Of a stretch of DNA of 64,000 nt, positions 43,378 through 51,552 are shown in pieces. Source of the stretch: Gemmatimonadota bacterium (GTDB taxonomy: Bacteria; Gemmatimonadota; Gemmatimonadetes; Longimicrobiales; Gaopeijiaceae); assembly GCA_028873815.1 (NCBI GenBank), contig JAPPNN010000026.1, positions 1 through 64,000 on the forward strand. The letters are read 5' to 3'. The stretch's first letter is position 1. Each line of letters begins with the position of its first letter. A program made the translations under genes and the position numbers. A model generated the notes under the pieces. It ran no database searches and was not told where the DNA came from. It saw nothing but the letters and a program-made list of their open reading frames with translations.

Positions 43378-44607
43378 CTACTCGGAACGGGTTCCCTCCC
43401 CGAAGAGTCTGATCGTGAACAGACTACCCTCACACTCGATCTCCGGGTGAGGTAGCCGCCTGTCCGCCATCTCGTCAAAGACGCGTGCGATGCCTTCCCC
43501 CTCGTCCCGCATTGCACCGATGTCGGCCAGCACCCTGACGAGCATAGGGTTCCTTGTTCCGTGGGCGGGGCCACCCTCGCGAAGGCGCTCCAGTGTGACC
43601 GGTGCGATCAGGTCCCCGGGATTGGAGATCTCGACCCGATCGTCGTAGAACCAGACTTCGGTCTCGCGGCTGGTGACCTCGTAGTCTCGATGGGCGATCG
43701 CGTTGACCAGCGCCTCCTGCCAGGCAAACTCAGGGTATTCGGGCACACCCTCGAAATAGAGCCCCTTCAGCCGCTCGCCCTGGCGTACCTGAGCCCCAGC
43801 CAAGGCCCTGGATTCCTCCAGTGCCAATACCAAAGGTGGATCGGCACGCCCAGCCTGAGTCACATTTCGTCGCCGGCCGTGGAGCCTTTCCGTTCCAGCA
43901 ACCCGGAACACTCTGACCCCTGCCCTCGGGTGCCATTTAAGCGCCGGACGGCGAGCGAACAGCAGAAGTCCGGCATTGCTGATCTTCCACTGGCCGAGGT
44001 GCTTTTCGATCAGGCCGTAGTACTCCAGCGCCTCTTCAACCGGTCTCTCGCCCACCGGAGTCCGGTCCAGGAACCGTTGAGCCAGCTCCAAGTCAAGGAC
44101 ATCGAGCGTGGCCTCTGCCCGGAACCGCTGCTCGTAACCTACGACCCGCAACGCTTGTTTCCGCTGGTTGATCAGTTCTTGCGGCTCCCGCAAAATCTGG
44201 GCGCCGACCCGGAATGGAAAACCGTCGGCAACCACCATGATGGCCTCGATGGACTGAGGCACCTCGAAGACCAACACCTCCTTCCCATCGACTGCCACTC
44301 GTCCGGTGCGACAACGGACCTCGGGCCGGAGGCGATTCTCCGGTACAGCAAGCAGTCCCTGCACCGCGTCGTCGTCGTAGCTGTGGCCGCTTGGCCGCCC
44401 ATCGTCCTCCACCCCCACAAACAGGAGGCCACCGTCTGCGTTGGCAAACGCCGCAACCACATCAGCGATCTTGTCCCGCAAGTTCTTCCACTTGAGTTTC
44501 TTGGGGGGATCTGACGCTCGGTTCCATGCCGACTTGAACTCGCGGAATTGACCTTCTCCCTGAGCAAGCGCCTTCGGGATCTCGTCCTTTGTAAGGTGCG
44601 CTGACAC
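43378..44607 (-). CDS. AlbA_2 / HATPase-type DNA-binding protein
   Basis: This 409-residue protein has an N-terminal AlbA_2 (Schlafen-like) domain (about 12-140: QFREFKSAWN and FANADGGLLFVGVEDDG, the usual signature). A middle winged-helix-like region follows, then a C-terminal GHKL/HATPase_c_4 part (about 275-400: WQEALVNAIAHRDY, VEISNPGDL, GTRNPMLVRVL and DEGEGI). Proteins of this build are called ATP-dependent RecG-like or transcriptional regulators and are frequent in mobile islands and defence loci. Function is not established. It may start at ATG 44607. It faces the nuclease gene tail to tail. Confidence 0.85.
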   Translation of the reverse strand: MSAHLTKDEIPKALAQGEGQFREFKSAWNRASDPPKKLKWKNLRDKIADVVAAFANADGGLLFVGVEDDGRPSGHSYDDDAVQGLLAVPENRLRPEVRCRTGRVAVDGKEVLVFEVPQSIEAIMVVADGFPFRVGAQILREPQELINQRKQALRVVGYEQRFRAEATLDVLDLELAQRFLDRTPVGERPVEEALEYYGLIEKHLGQWKISNAGLLLFARRPALKWHPRAGVRVFRVAGTERLHGRRRNVTQAGRADPPLVLALEESRALAGAQVRQGERLKGLYFEGVPEYPEFAWQEALVNAIAHRDYEVTSRETEVWFYDDRVEISNPGDLIAPVTLERLREGGPAHGTRNPMLVRVLADIGAMRDEGEGIARVFDEMADRRLPHPEIECEGSLFTIRLFGEGTRSE

Positions 44608-44689
44608 AGCTCTCGCTCCCTTGAGTAGCTTCGACGGCGCGACGTCACCCCCGGAGATCCAATTAACGTCGGATCGCCTCGTGCGGGCA

Positions 44690-44841
44690 CCCCGAGCCTT
44701 TCACGGAATCAAGGTAAAGCATTGGGGTCCGCAACCCACCACCGTCGCGGTTCATGAGCGTTGAAATAGCCGCCACGGCCCTGCGAGAGCTACCTTCGAT
44801 TCCGGAACGCCTACCAAACCGAGATCGTCGACAACCACTAG
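44690..44841 (+). pseudogene. Decayed higB toxin remnant
   Basis: The last 14 codons read RFRNAYQTEIVDNH then stop, close to the normal HigB ending RFxDGxAYxVEIVDYH. A piece about 60 bases upstream reads TVAVHER followed by TGA where the family has Trp (VxVNERW). Between the two the frame is shifted. So the toxin of this pair is degraded by at least one nonsense change and one indel. The intact antitoxin gene starts 14 bases after the stop. The 5' limit is approximate. Confidence 0.5.
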
Positions 44842-44854
44842 GGGAGGACACACA

Positions 44855-45169
44855 ATGATGCGGCTGGAACCCATCCACCCCGGCGAAGTCCTGAAGCACG
44901 ACTTCATGGAACCGTTGGCGCTCTCGTCCACTGCCCTGGCCCGAGCACCCAGGGTAACGCCCGTGCGAATCAACGAGATCGTCCGCGGTCGGCGCGGCAT
45001 CACTGCGGAGACCGGTCTCCGTCTTGCCCGGTATTTCGGCACCGACACCCAGAGCTGGATGAACCTGCAGGATCGGTACGAATTGGCCGTGGCGGAGCGG
45101 AAAGTGGGTGATGGGTTGGCTGCGATTCGCCCGCGGGATGTCGCGCAGCCCACGGAGCCCCGCCCTTGA
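44855..45169 (+). CDS. higA: HigA-family antitoxin (orphan)
   Basis: This 104-residue XRE-type antitoxin is complete: HPGEVLKHDFMEPLALS at the N-terminus, a helix-turn-helix with VTPVRINEIVRGRRGIT, and the family ending TGLRLARYFGTDTQSWMNLQ (cited as RLARYFGTDTQSWMNL). A strong site GGGGAGGA precedes the ATG pair by six bases. HigA normally blocks HigB and represses the operon; here the adjacent higB is decayed, so it is an orphan. Its stop overlaps the start codon of the channel gene. Confidence 0.88.
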   Translation: MMRLEPIHPGEVLKHDFMEPLALSSTALARAPRVTPVRINEIVRGRRGITAETGLRLARYFGTDTQSWMNLQDRYELAVAERKVGDGLAAIRPRDVAQPTEPRP

Positions 45170-45906
45170 ATCTGCAAGACATCGTCCAGCGGTCGGATAC
45201 GGTCGCCGGGCGCCGGTTCGACAGGATCGTCCTCCTGCTGATCATCGCGTCCGTCGTGCCGATGTCCCTGTCGACGGTCACCAGCTTCTCGCAGATGTGG
45301 TTGGCGGTGTTCGCGGCGGCCGAGTACGTGATCATCGTCCTGTTCACGATCGAATACGTGCTCCGGATCGTGACCGCGGAACGCAAATGGGCCTACATCC
45401 TCAGCTTCTACGGCGTCATCGACCTGGTGGCGCTGCTTTCGTTCTACGTGACCATGTTCTGGGGAGGCATGCTGGACCTCCGCGCCTTCCGCGCGCTCCG
45501 TCTGCTCCGCCTGTTCAGCACGTTCGAGTTCGCCCGCTACGCAAAGGCGACGGTGCGCATCGGCAGAGCCCTCAAGTACGCGCGCGACGAGGCGGCGGTC
45601 TTTCTGTTCGCGACCCTGGTTCTGCTGTACATCGCCGCGATGGGCATATATCACTTCGAATCCGAGGTCCAGCCGGAGAAGTTCGACACCGTGTTCCACA
45701 GTCTTTGGTGGGCGGTCGTCACGCTCACGACCGTGGGCTATGGCGACACCTATCCGATCACGGTGGGCGGCAGGATCTGGACGTTCGTGATCCTGCTGCT
45801 GGGGATGGGCATCGTGGCGGTGCCCGCGGGACTGATCGCGACCGGGCTGTCGCGGGCGATCGAAGAGGAGCGCAGGGCGGCGCGCGGAGGCGAGGAAGAG
45901 GACTAG
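45166..45906 (+). CDS. Voltage-gated potassium channel (Kv-type)
   Basis: This 246-residue protein has six transmembrane segments. S4 carries a regular Arg series (RAFRALRLLRLFSTFEFAR), and the pore has the selectivity filter TVGYGD at residues 189-194, so it conducts K+. The S4-S5 linker and the S6 segment (GMGIVAVPAGLIATG) are typical of bacterial KvAP-like channels. The C-terminus is short and acidic. The start is TTG 45166, overlapping the TGA of higA (TTGA), which suggests coupling with the antitoxin; GGAG lies about ten bases upstream. Confidence 0.9.
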   Translation: MNLQDIVQRSDTVAGRRFDRIVLLLIIASVVPMSLSTVTSFSQMWLAVFAAAEYVIIVLFTIEYVLRIVTAERKWAYILSFYGVIDLVALLSFYVTMFWGGMLDLRAFRALRLLRLFSTFEFARYAKATVRIGRALKYARDEAAVFLFATLVLLYIAAMGIYHFESEVQPEKFDTVFHSLWWAVVTLTTVGYGDTYPITVGGRIWTFVILLLGMGIVAVPAGLIATGLSRAIEEERRAARGGEEED

Positions 45907-46020
45907 AGTAAACCAGGCCGGTGGCCCGACCGTATTAACGACGAAAGGGACGAGATCACATTCGTCGAGTGGGCGTTCCCGGTTCCCCCCGACCACCGAC
46001 GCCAACCGGAGCCAACGTCC

Positions 46021-47193
46021 ATGCCACACGCCCCAGCGTTTTCCGATCCAGCCCGACTCGCGCTCGCATTGGCGCTCGCGCACCTGGGAACCGCCTGCGC
46101 CGACGAAGACAGCAACGCGGAAGCTGGCGCGCTCGACGCCATACCCACCTACCAGGGCACGGTCGACCTCGAGTTCGGCGATGTCGACGGCGACGATCCG
46201 TACCTCTTCACCAGAATCGGGGGGATCGCCGAGGACGCGCGCGGACGGCTGATCGTGGCCGACATGCAGTCGCACGAGATCCGTGTCTTCGATCCCGAAG
46301 GTCGTTTCCGGTTCCGCTTCGGCGGTCCCGGAGAGGGCCCCGGCGAGCTGACGTATCCCTGCTGCCTGGCGTTCGGCCCGGATGGCGCGCTGTGGGTGCG
46401 CGAGAGCACACGGTACAGTGCGTTCCAGCTGGAACAGGCGAGCGCGGAGTACGTCCGCGGACAGAGAATCGCCCATTTCAGTCAGGGAATGGTCGCTCCG
46501 GTCACCTTCGACGCCGAGGGCCGGCTGGTCGACATCGGGTCATCGCCTGCGCCCGAGGGTGGAAGCGTCATGACTCGCTTCCATGTCGGTGCGGACGGTG
46601 TCGCCGACGAGGTGCCGCTGGCCGATCCCGAACGGCAGGCCACCGGGTCGACCACGGTGGACCGCACGTTCGGGGAAATGGCCGTCACGATGTTCGTCTA
46701 TCAGCCCCTGGGCCCGAGGTGGATTCACGCGCACGGCCGCGGCGGTGCCTGGGCCGAGGCGGTCACCTCCGAATACGTGGTCAACCTCCACCACGCCGAC
46801 GGCACAGCGTCCCGGATCGAGGGCCCGCCTCTCGCAGGAGCCGAGCTCAGCCCCGCCGAGCAGGATTGGGCGCAGGACTGGATCGACCGTGACCTGCAGC
46901 GGCTCGATCTCGACCAGCACCCCTTCACGATCCCCGACCGCAAACCGCCGCTCGGCGCCATCTACTTTGATCAGTCCGGTCGGCTGTGGATCGAAAAGAC
47001 CGGAGCCGCAAGCAACCAGTCGCGGGAAGCCGATGTCTATGAGGGAGACACGTTGGTCGCGCGCTATCGATGGCCGCGCCGGGTCCGGCCCGGCGATGTC
47101 CCCTGGGCGAGCGAATCGCTGCTCTACGGCATCACCACCGACTCGCTGGACGTCCAGCGAGTGGCAAGGGTGCGGTTTCGGCCGGTTGGGTAG
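46021..47193 (+). CDS. 6-bladed beta-propeller lipoprotein
   Basis: This 390-residue protein has a lipoprotein signal (lipobox LGTAC, Cys26). GGPGEGPGEL at residues 101-110 marks the shared propeller motif. The blades are regular up to about residue 370, and the late blade reads GRLWIEKTGAA in place of the LWIQRRG of other members. It is followed 58 bp downstream by another propeller in the same direction, with different blades, so a recent duplication is unlikely. GGAG lies about nine bases before the ATG. Ligand unknown. Confidence 0.85.
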   Translation: MPHAPAFSDPARLALALALAHLGTACADEDSNAEAGALDAIPTYQGTVDLEFGDVDGDDPYLFTRIGGIAEDARGRLIVADMQSHEIRVFDPEGRFRFRFGGPGEGPGELTYPCCLAFGPDGALWVRESTRYSAFQLEQASAEYVRGQRIAHFSQGMVAPVTFDAEGRLVDIGSSPAPEGGSVMTRFHVGADGVADEVPLADPERQATGSTTVDRTFGEMAVTMFVYQPLGPRWIHAHGRGGAWAEAVTSEYVVNLHHADGTASRIEGPPLAGAELSPAEQDWAQDWIDRDLQRLDLDQHPFTIPDRKPPLGAIYFDQSGRLWIEKTGAASNQSREADVYEGDTLVARYRWPRRVRPGDVPWASESLLYGITTDSLDVQRVARVRFRPVG

Positions 47194-47251
47194 AGCGCCT
47201 GGGTAACCGGGGCGGAGCGTTGACCGCCCCACACATCAGCCGGAGGCAAGC

Positions 47252-48433
47252 ATGACCCGCTGCATTGTGCCGCTCGCAACCGCATCGATCCTCGTCTCCG
47301 GCTGCGCCCCTGGAGATGTCTCGTCCCAAGACGGGATCGTGCGCGACAGCGCGGGCGTTCAGATCGCCGAGAATCCCGCCGACGCTTCCGGCGCTGAATG
47401 GACCCTTCCGTCTCCCCCCGCCCTCGAGATCGGACGACGCGAAGGCCAAGGCCCCGGTTCGGACCTCTTCGGCGCCATCGCGCACGCCATCCGGCTGTCG
47501 AACGGACACATCGCCGTAGCGGACCGGCACGCACAGGAGGTCCGCGTCTTTGACGATGCCGGAGGTCACGTGCTCACCTTCGGCCGTCCTGGTGAGGGCC
47601 CCGGCGAGTTCACGACGCTCTGGTCGATTGCGGAGTTGGCCGGTGACACGATCGCGGCAATCGACCCGCTCGGCGGGCGGGTCTCCCTGTTCGGTTCGGC
47701 AGGCGTGTTCGGCCGATCGTTCCCGATTCCCCGCCTTCCCGGCGCGTCCGCCCCCAACGTGATCGGCTGGCTGGCGGACGGCACGCTGCTCATCTCGGCT
47801 CTCACCCGGTCGCCGTCCCGGGATACGCGCGACCAATCGACGCATTTCCTCTATGCGGTCGACCCTCACGGCGAGATCCTGGGGACCTTGGGCGAGTACC
47901 CGGGCAGCCCGCTGGGCCGCAACGGCCTTGCCCTGGGCTTCGCGTCCCGCGCGGAATTCACGGCGGGCGGCAGTCTGGCCTGGGTGGGACAATCCGGGCG
48001 CTTCGAGTTGGTGGCACATGACGGAACCGGCTCCGTCCGGCGGATCGTGCGGCTGGATCGGGAGCCCAGGGCCGTGACGCAGCCGGAGATCGATGAAGCA
48101 CAGGCCGCGGTCGAACGGAGTCTTGAGGGCGCGTCAGGTCCGGCGGTGGAGCGGATCCTGGCGACCGAGTACGCGAGCCACCACTCGGTCCACGGCGCTC
48201 TCCTCGCCGACAAGGCCGGCAACCTGTGGGTCGAACGGTACCGCCACCACCTGATCGAGGATCCCGGGCCGCAGCAATGGGACATCTTCGACGCCGAAGG
48301 CCGGCTCGTGGGCTATCTGGCGACGCCGAGCGACTTCGAGATCACCGACATCGGTGCGGATTTCGTCCTCGGGTTCCATACGGACGAGCTGGGCGTGCAG
48401 ACGGTGCGGATGTATCGACTGGTCCGCGGGTAG
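47252..48433 (+). CDS. 6-bladed beta-propeller lipoprotein
   Basis: This 393-residue protein has a lipobox (LVSGC, Cys18), then IVRDSAGVQIAEN as in the propeller at 27294. GRPGEGPGEF is at residues 111-120, and an extra GRREGQGPGS lies at 61-70. The final blades contain LWVERYRHHL. The gene has GGAGG seven bases before ATG and is probably co-transcribed with the propeller upstream. It belongs to the lipoprotein subgroup. Confidence 0.85.
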   Translation: MTRCIVPLATASILVSGCAPGDVSSQDGIVRDSAGVQIAENPADASGAEWTLPSPPALEIGRREGQGPGSDLFGAIAHAIRLSNGHIAVADRHAQEVRVFDDAGGHVLTFGRPGEGPGEFTTLWSIAELAGDTIAAIDPLGGRVSLFGSAGVFGRSFPIPRLPGASAPNVIGWLADGTLLISALTRSPSRDTRDQSTHFLYAVDPHGEILGTLGEYPGSPLGRNGLALGFASRAEFTAGGSLAWVGQSGRFELVAHDGTGSVRRIVRLDREPRAVTQPEIDEAQAAVERSLEGASGPAVERILATEYASHHSVHGALLADKAGNLWVERYRHHLIEDPGPQQWDIFDAEGRLVGYLATPSDFEITDIGADFVLGFHTDELGVQTVRMYRLVRG

Positions 48434-48536
48434 CCGGGGAGCGCGGGTAGCCGGGGAGCGCCGGACGCCTCGTCCTGGTCGGGCGATCTCAATTAGGTTA
48501 GGCAACCCAATTGTGATTCGCCGATGTAAACTTTGA

Positions 48537-48551
48537 TTTCCATAATGGAAA
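48537..48551. promoter_or_regulatory. Perfect 15-bp palindrome before M28 peptidase gene
   Basis: TTTCCAT-A-ATGGAAA is perfect in both 7-bp arms and lies 36 bp upstream of the M28 peptidase start, in an AT-rich patch after the propeller gene. No convincing -35/-10 pair was found around it. It is an operator candidate only. Confidence 0.4.
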
Positions 48552-48587
48552 GCATAGTTGACAATCGACTCGACCACGAGGCCCGCC

Positions 48588-50312
48588 ATGAACAGCCACT
48601 CCCCGCGCCCCACCCCCGCCCCCTCCCGCAGGCGCACCGCGCTGACCACCCTGCTGCTCGGCGCGACCCTGCCCACCTGCGGCGATCCGTCGCCCTCCCC
48701 CTACTCTACCACCGACACCGGAGACCATGTGGACGCCGCCATCGCGACCATGTCCGCCGCGACCCTCGCGGACGCGGTCCGGACCCTGTCCAGCGACGAG
48801 TTCGAGGGGCGCGCGCCGTCCACCCCCGGCGAGGAACTCACGGCCGCCTTCCTGGTCGAGCAGTTCCAGGCGGCGGGGCTCGGGCCGGGCAACGGCGACT
48901 CCTTCTTCCAGAACGTGCCGCTCGTGGCGCTGACCGAGCAGGGACAGCCCGCGCTCATGGTCCGGACGTCGGGCAGCGAGTTGGAGTACGCGTGGACCGA
49001 GGACTTCGTCGCGTGGACCAAACGGGTCGTCGAGAGCGAGTCGATCGAGGACTCCGAGATGATCTTCGTCGGCTACGGCGTGGTCGCGCCGGAGTACGGG
49101 TGGAACGACTACGAGGGCGTCGACGCGGCGGGCAAGACCGTGGTCATTCTGGTCAACGATCCCGGCTTCGCGACCCAGGACGAGGCGGTCTTCCGCGGCA
49201 ATTCGATGACGTACTACGGGCGTTGGACCTACAAGTTCGAGGAGGCGGCGCGGCAGGGGGCGGCGGGCGCCATCGTCGTGCATGAGGAAGCGGCGGCGGG
49301 GTATCCGTGGGAGGTCGTTACGGGGAGCTGGACGGGCCCTCAGTTCGGTCAGGCCGCGGGGGACGGGAACATGGGGCGCGTCGCGATCGAGGGATGGATG
49401 CGGCAGGACGTGGCGCGGGAGGTCTTCGAAGCGAGCGGGCACAGCTTCGACGTGCTGGCTCGGCAGGCGGCGCGGCCCGGCTTCCGTGCGGTGCCGCTGG
49501 GGGTGTCGGCGTCGGTGGCGGTTGCCAACGACATCCAGCGCTCCGAGTCGAAGAACGTGCTGGCGCTGCTGCCGGGGAGCGAGCGGCCGGACGAGTACGT
49601 GATCTACACCGCTCACTGGGACCACTTCGGGAAGAGCGCCGACCCTGCCATGGAGGATCCGATCTTCAACGGCGCCTTCGACAACGCCACGGGCACGGCC
49701 GGACTGATCGAACTCGCGCGGGCGTTTGCGGCGCTGCCGGAGCGTCCGGCGCGGTCCGTGCTCTTTCTGGCCGTGACCGCCGAGGAGCAGGGGCTGCTGG
49801 GTTCGGCCTACTATGCGGCCAATCCCGTGTACGCCACGGCGAGCACGGTGGCGACGATCAACATCGACGGGATGAACGTCGACGGTCCGATGAACGACGT
49901 CACGGTCGTGGGGATGGGCGCCTCGGAGCTGGACGATTATCTGGCCGATGCCGCGGCCCGGGTGGGGCGCACGCTGCGCCCGGACCCGGAGCCCGAGAAG
50001 GGCTACTACTACCGCTCGGACCACTTCAGCTTCGCGAAGGTGGGCGTGCCTTCACTCTACACCGACTCCGGAATCGACCACGTCGAGCACGGAGAGGAGT
50101 GGACGCTGGAGCGGCGCGCGGACTACGTCTCCAACCGGTATCACAAGCCGTCCGACGAGTTCGACCCTTCATGGGATCTGACGGGGGCGCTGGACGACCT
50201 GGAGCTGATCTTCCGCGTGGGCTATCGGATTGCGGACTCGGCCGACTGGCCAAGCTGGCGGGAGGGTAACGAGTTCAGGGCGATTCGGGATGCGGATTTG
50301 GGGGAGCGATAA
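48588..50312 (+). CDS. M28-family metallopeptidase (lipoprotein)
   Basis: This 574-residue exported peptidase has a lipobox near Cys31 (ATLPTCGD). A PA-type insert domain (about 130-280) is followed by the M28 zinc core. Metal ligands are visible in YTAHWDHFG (His and Asp), FDNATGTAGLIELA (Asp), AVTAEEQGLLGS (two Glu) and, distally, the VPSLYTDSGIDHVEH region. The family removes N-terminal residues from peptides. I start at ATG 48588, seven bases after GAGG; TTG 48558 is an alternative. The gene's 3' end overlaps the convergent FG-GAP gene by 38 bp. Confidence 0.9.
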   Translation: MNSHSPRPTPAPSRRRTALTTLLLGATLPTCGDPSPSPYSTTDTGDHVDAAIATMSAATLADAVRTLSSDEFEGRAPSTPGEELTAAFLVEQFQAAGLGPGNGDSFFQNVPLVALTEQGQPALMVRTSGSELEYAWTEDFVAWTKRVVESESIEDSEMIFVGYGVVAPEYGWNDYEGVDAAGKTVVILVNDPGFATQDEAVFRGNSMTYYGRWTYKFEEAARQGAAGAIVVHEEAAAGYPWEVVTGSWTGPQFGQAAGDGNMGRVAIEGWMRQDVAREVFEASGHSFDVLARQAARPGFRAVPLGVSASVAVANDIQRSESKNVLALLPGSERPDEYVIYTAHWDHFGKSADPAMEDPIFNGAFDNATGTAGLIELARAFAALPERPARSVLFLAVTAEEQGLLGSAYYAANPVYATASTVATINIDGMNVDGPMNDVTVVGMGASELDDYLADAAARVGRTLRPDPEPEKGYYYRSDHFSFAKVGVPSLYTDSGIDHVEHGEEWTLERRADYVSNRYHKPSDEFDPSWDLTGALDDLELIFRVGYRIADSADWPSWREGNEFRAIRDADLGER

Positions 50313-51487
50313 ACGCCACATTTGCGAAGATTCCGTTGGGCGCCCCCGAGTTCGCGGTGACGATCTCCGGGAAACCGTCCCCGTTCAGGTCCCCGACCGC
50401 CAATCCGTAGGTTGCACAGTCCCCGCAACCGAAGCGGAACTCGACGAATCCCCGGGCCACGGCGGATCCCGGCGCCTCGCCCACCCCAGGCACCTCGCCG
50501 ACCCGGTTGAAGTACACCGCGTTTCGGGCTCCCACATTCGCCACGACGATGTCCAGGTCCCCGTCGAGATCCAGGTCGGCGAGCCGGACCGCGTAGCTCT
50601 GGTCGTCGCCAGCGCCGAACGTCAGGCTGCGCCCGAACCCTCCCAGCCCGTCACCGAAGTACACCGCGTTCGCCTCGCCGATGTTCGCGGCCACAATGTC
50701 CAAACGGCCGTCCCCGTCCACATCACCCACCGCCACCCCGCGGGTCTCGTCGCTGCCGGTGCCGTACCCGCTCACCCGCTCCAGGCTGCCCCCGTCGTTC
50801 CAGTGGATCATGTTCGCCCCGCCGTCGCGGTTGGCGAGCACGAGGTCGAGGTCCCCGTCACCGTCGAGGTCCGCGGCGGCGACGCCGATCGTGGAGTCGT
50901 CCCCCGCCCCGAACGGCGTCCCGGCACCGAACCCCCCCCGAGCCGTCACCGCGGAAGACGAAGTTCTGGCGGCCCCGGTTCACGACCAGGACGTCGGTGT
51001 GCCCGTCGCCGTCCAGATCGGCCAGGGTCAGGCTTCGCGTCGAACTGGGTGTGCCGAAGGTGGCGCCGGCCACGAACCGGCCCGTCCCGTCGTTCACAAA
51101 CAGGAGGTTGCGCGTACGGTCGTTGCCGACGGCGACGTCCAGGTCTCCGTCGCCATCGAAATCGGCGAGCGGAGCGGCGTAGCTGCCCGCCTCCTCCTCG
51201 CCCAGCCGCCGCGCGAGGGTGAACCCGGCACGCCCGTCGTTGAGGTACACACGGTTCTGGCTGGGCCAATGGCGGCCGTTCGCGACGACAACATCAAGTG
51301 CACCGTCGCCATTCACGTCGCCCAGACTCACCGAGGCCGTCAGTTCGCTGCCCCCGCCCAGCGACCTGAGCGGCCGGAAGGTCCGTTCCTGTTGCGCGGC
51401 CAGCGGGGCCACGGCGACCGCCAACGCGAAGAGAACGGCGGCAACGAGGCTCCAGCCGCACGGCACTACCACGCGCCTTCCATCCAT
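50275..51487 (-). pseudogene. Exported FG-GAP/VCBS repeat protein, split by a +1 frameshift
   Basis: Two overlapping frames together form one VCBS/FG-GAP repeat protein of about 403 residues with a signal peptide (ending APLAAQQ). Repeats of the type DVNGDGALDVVVAN and DFDGDGDLDVAVGN run through both. The frames join at a run of eight C (50932-50939): with seven, DGSGGFGAG would read through. The single extra base is either a sequencing or assembly error, a true mutation, or a slippage site allowing phase variation. In the literal sequence translation of the full protein is interrupted. Confidence 0.75.
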
Positions 51488-51552
51488 ACAGTCGTCCTAT
51501 CGTCGGCGTTGCACTTGACCCCGGCCGCCGGCGGGCGCAGGGTGACTCCATC

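Noticed and set aside
46025..46476. Minus-strand frame opposite the propeller at 46021 and neighbouring sequence
   Set aside because: It is antisense to supported genes and has no motif.
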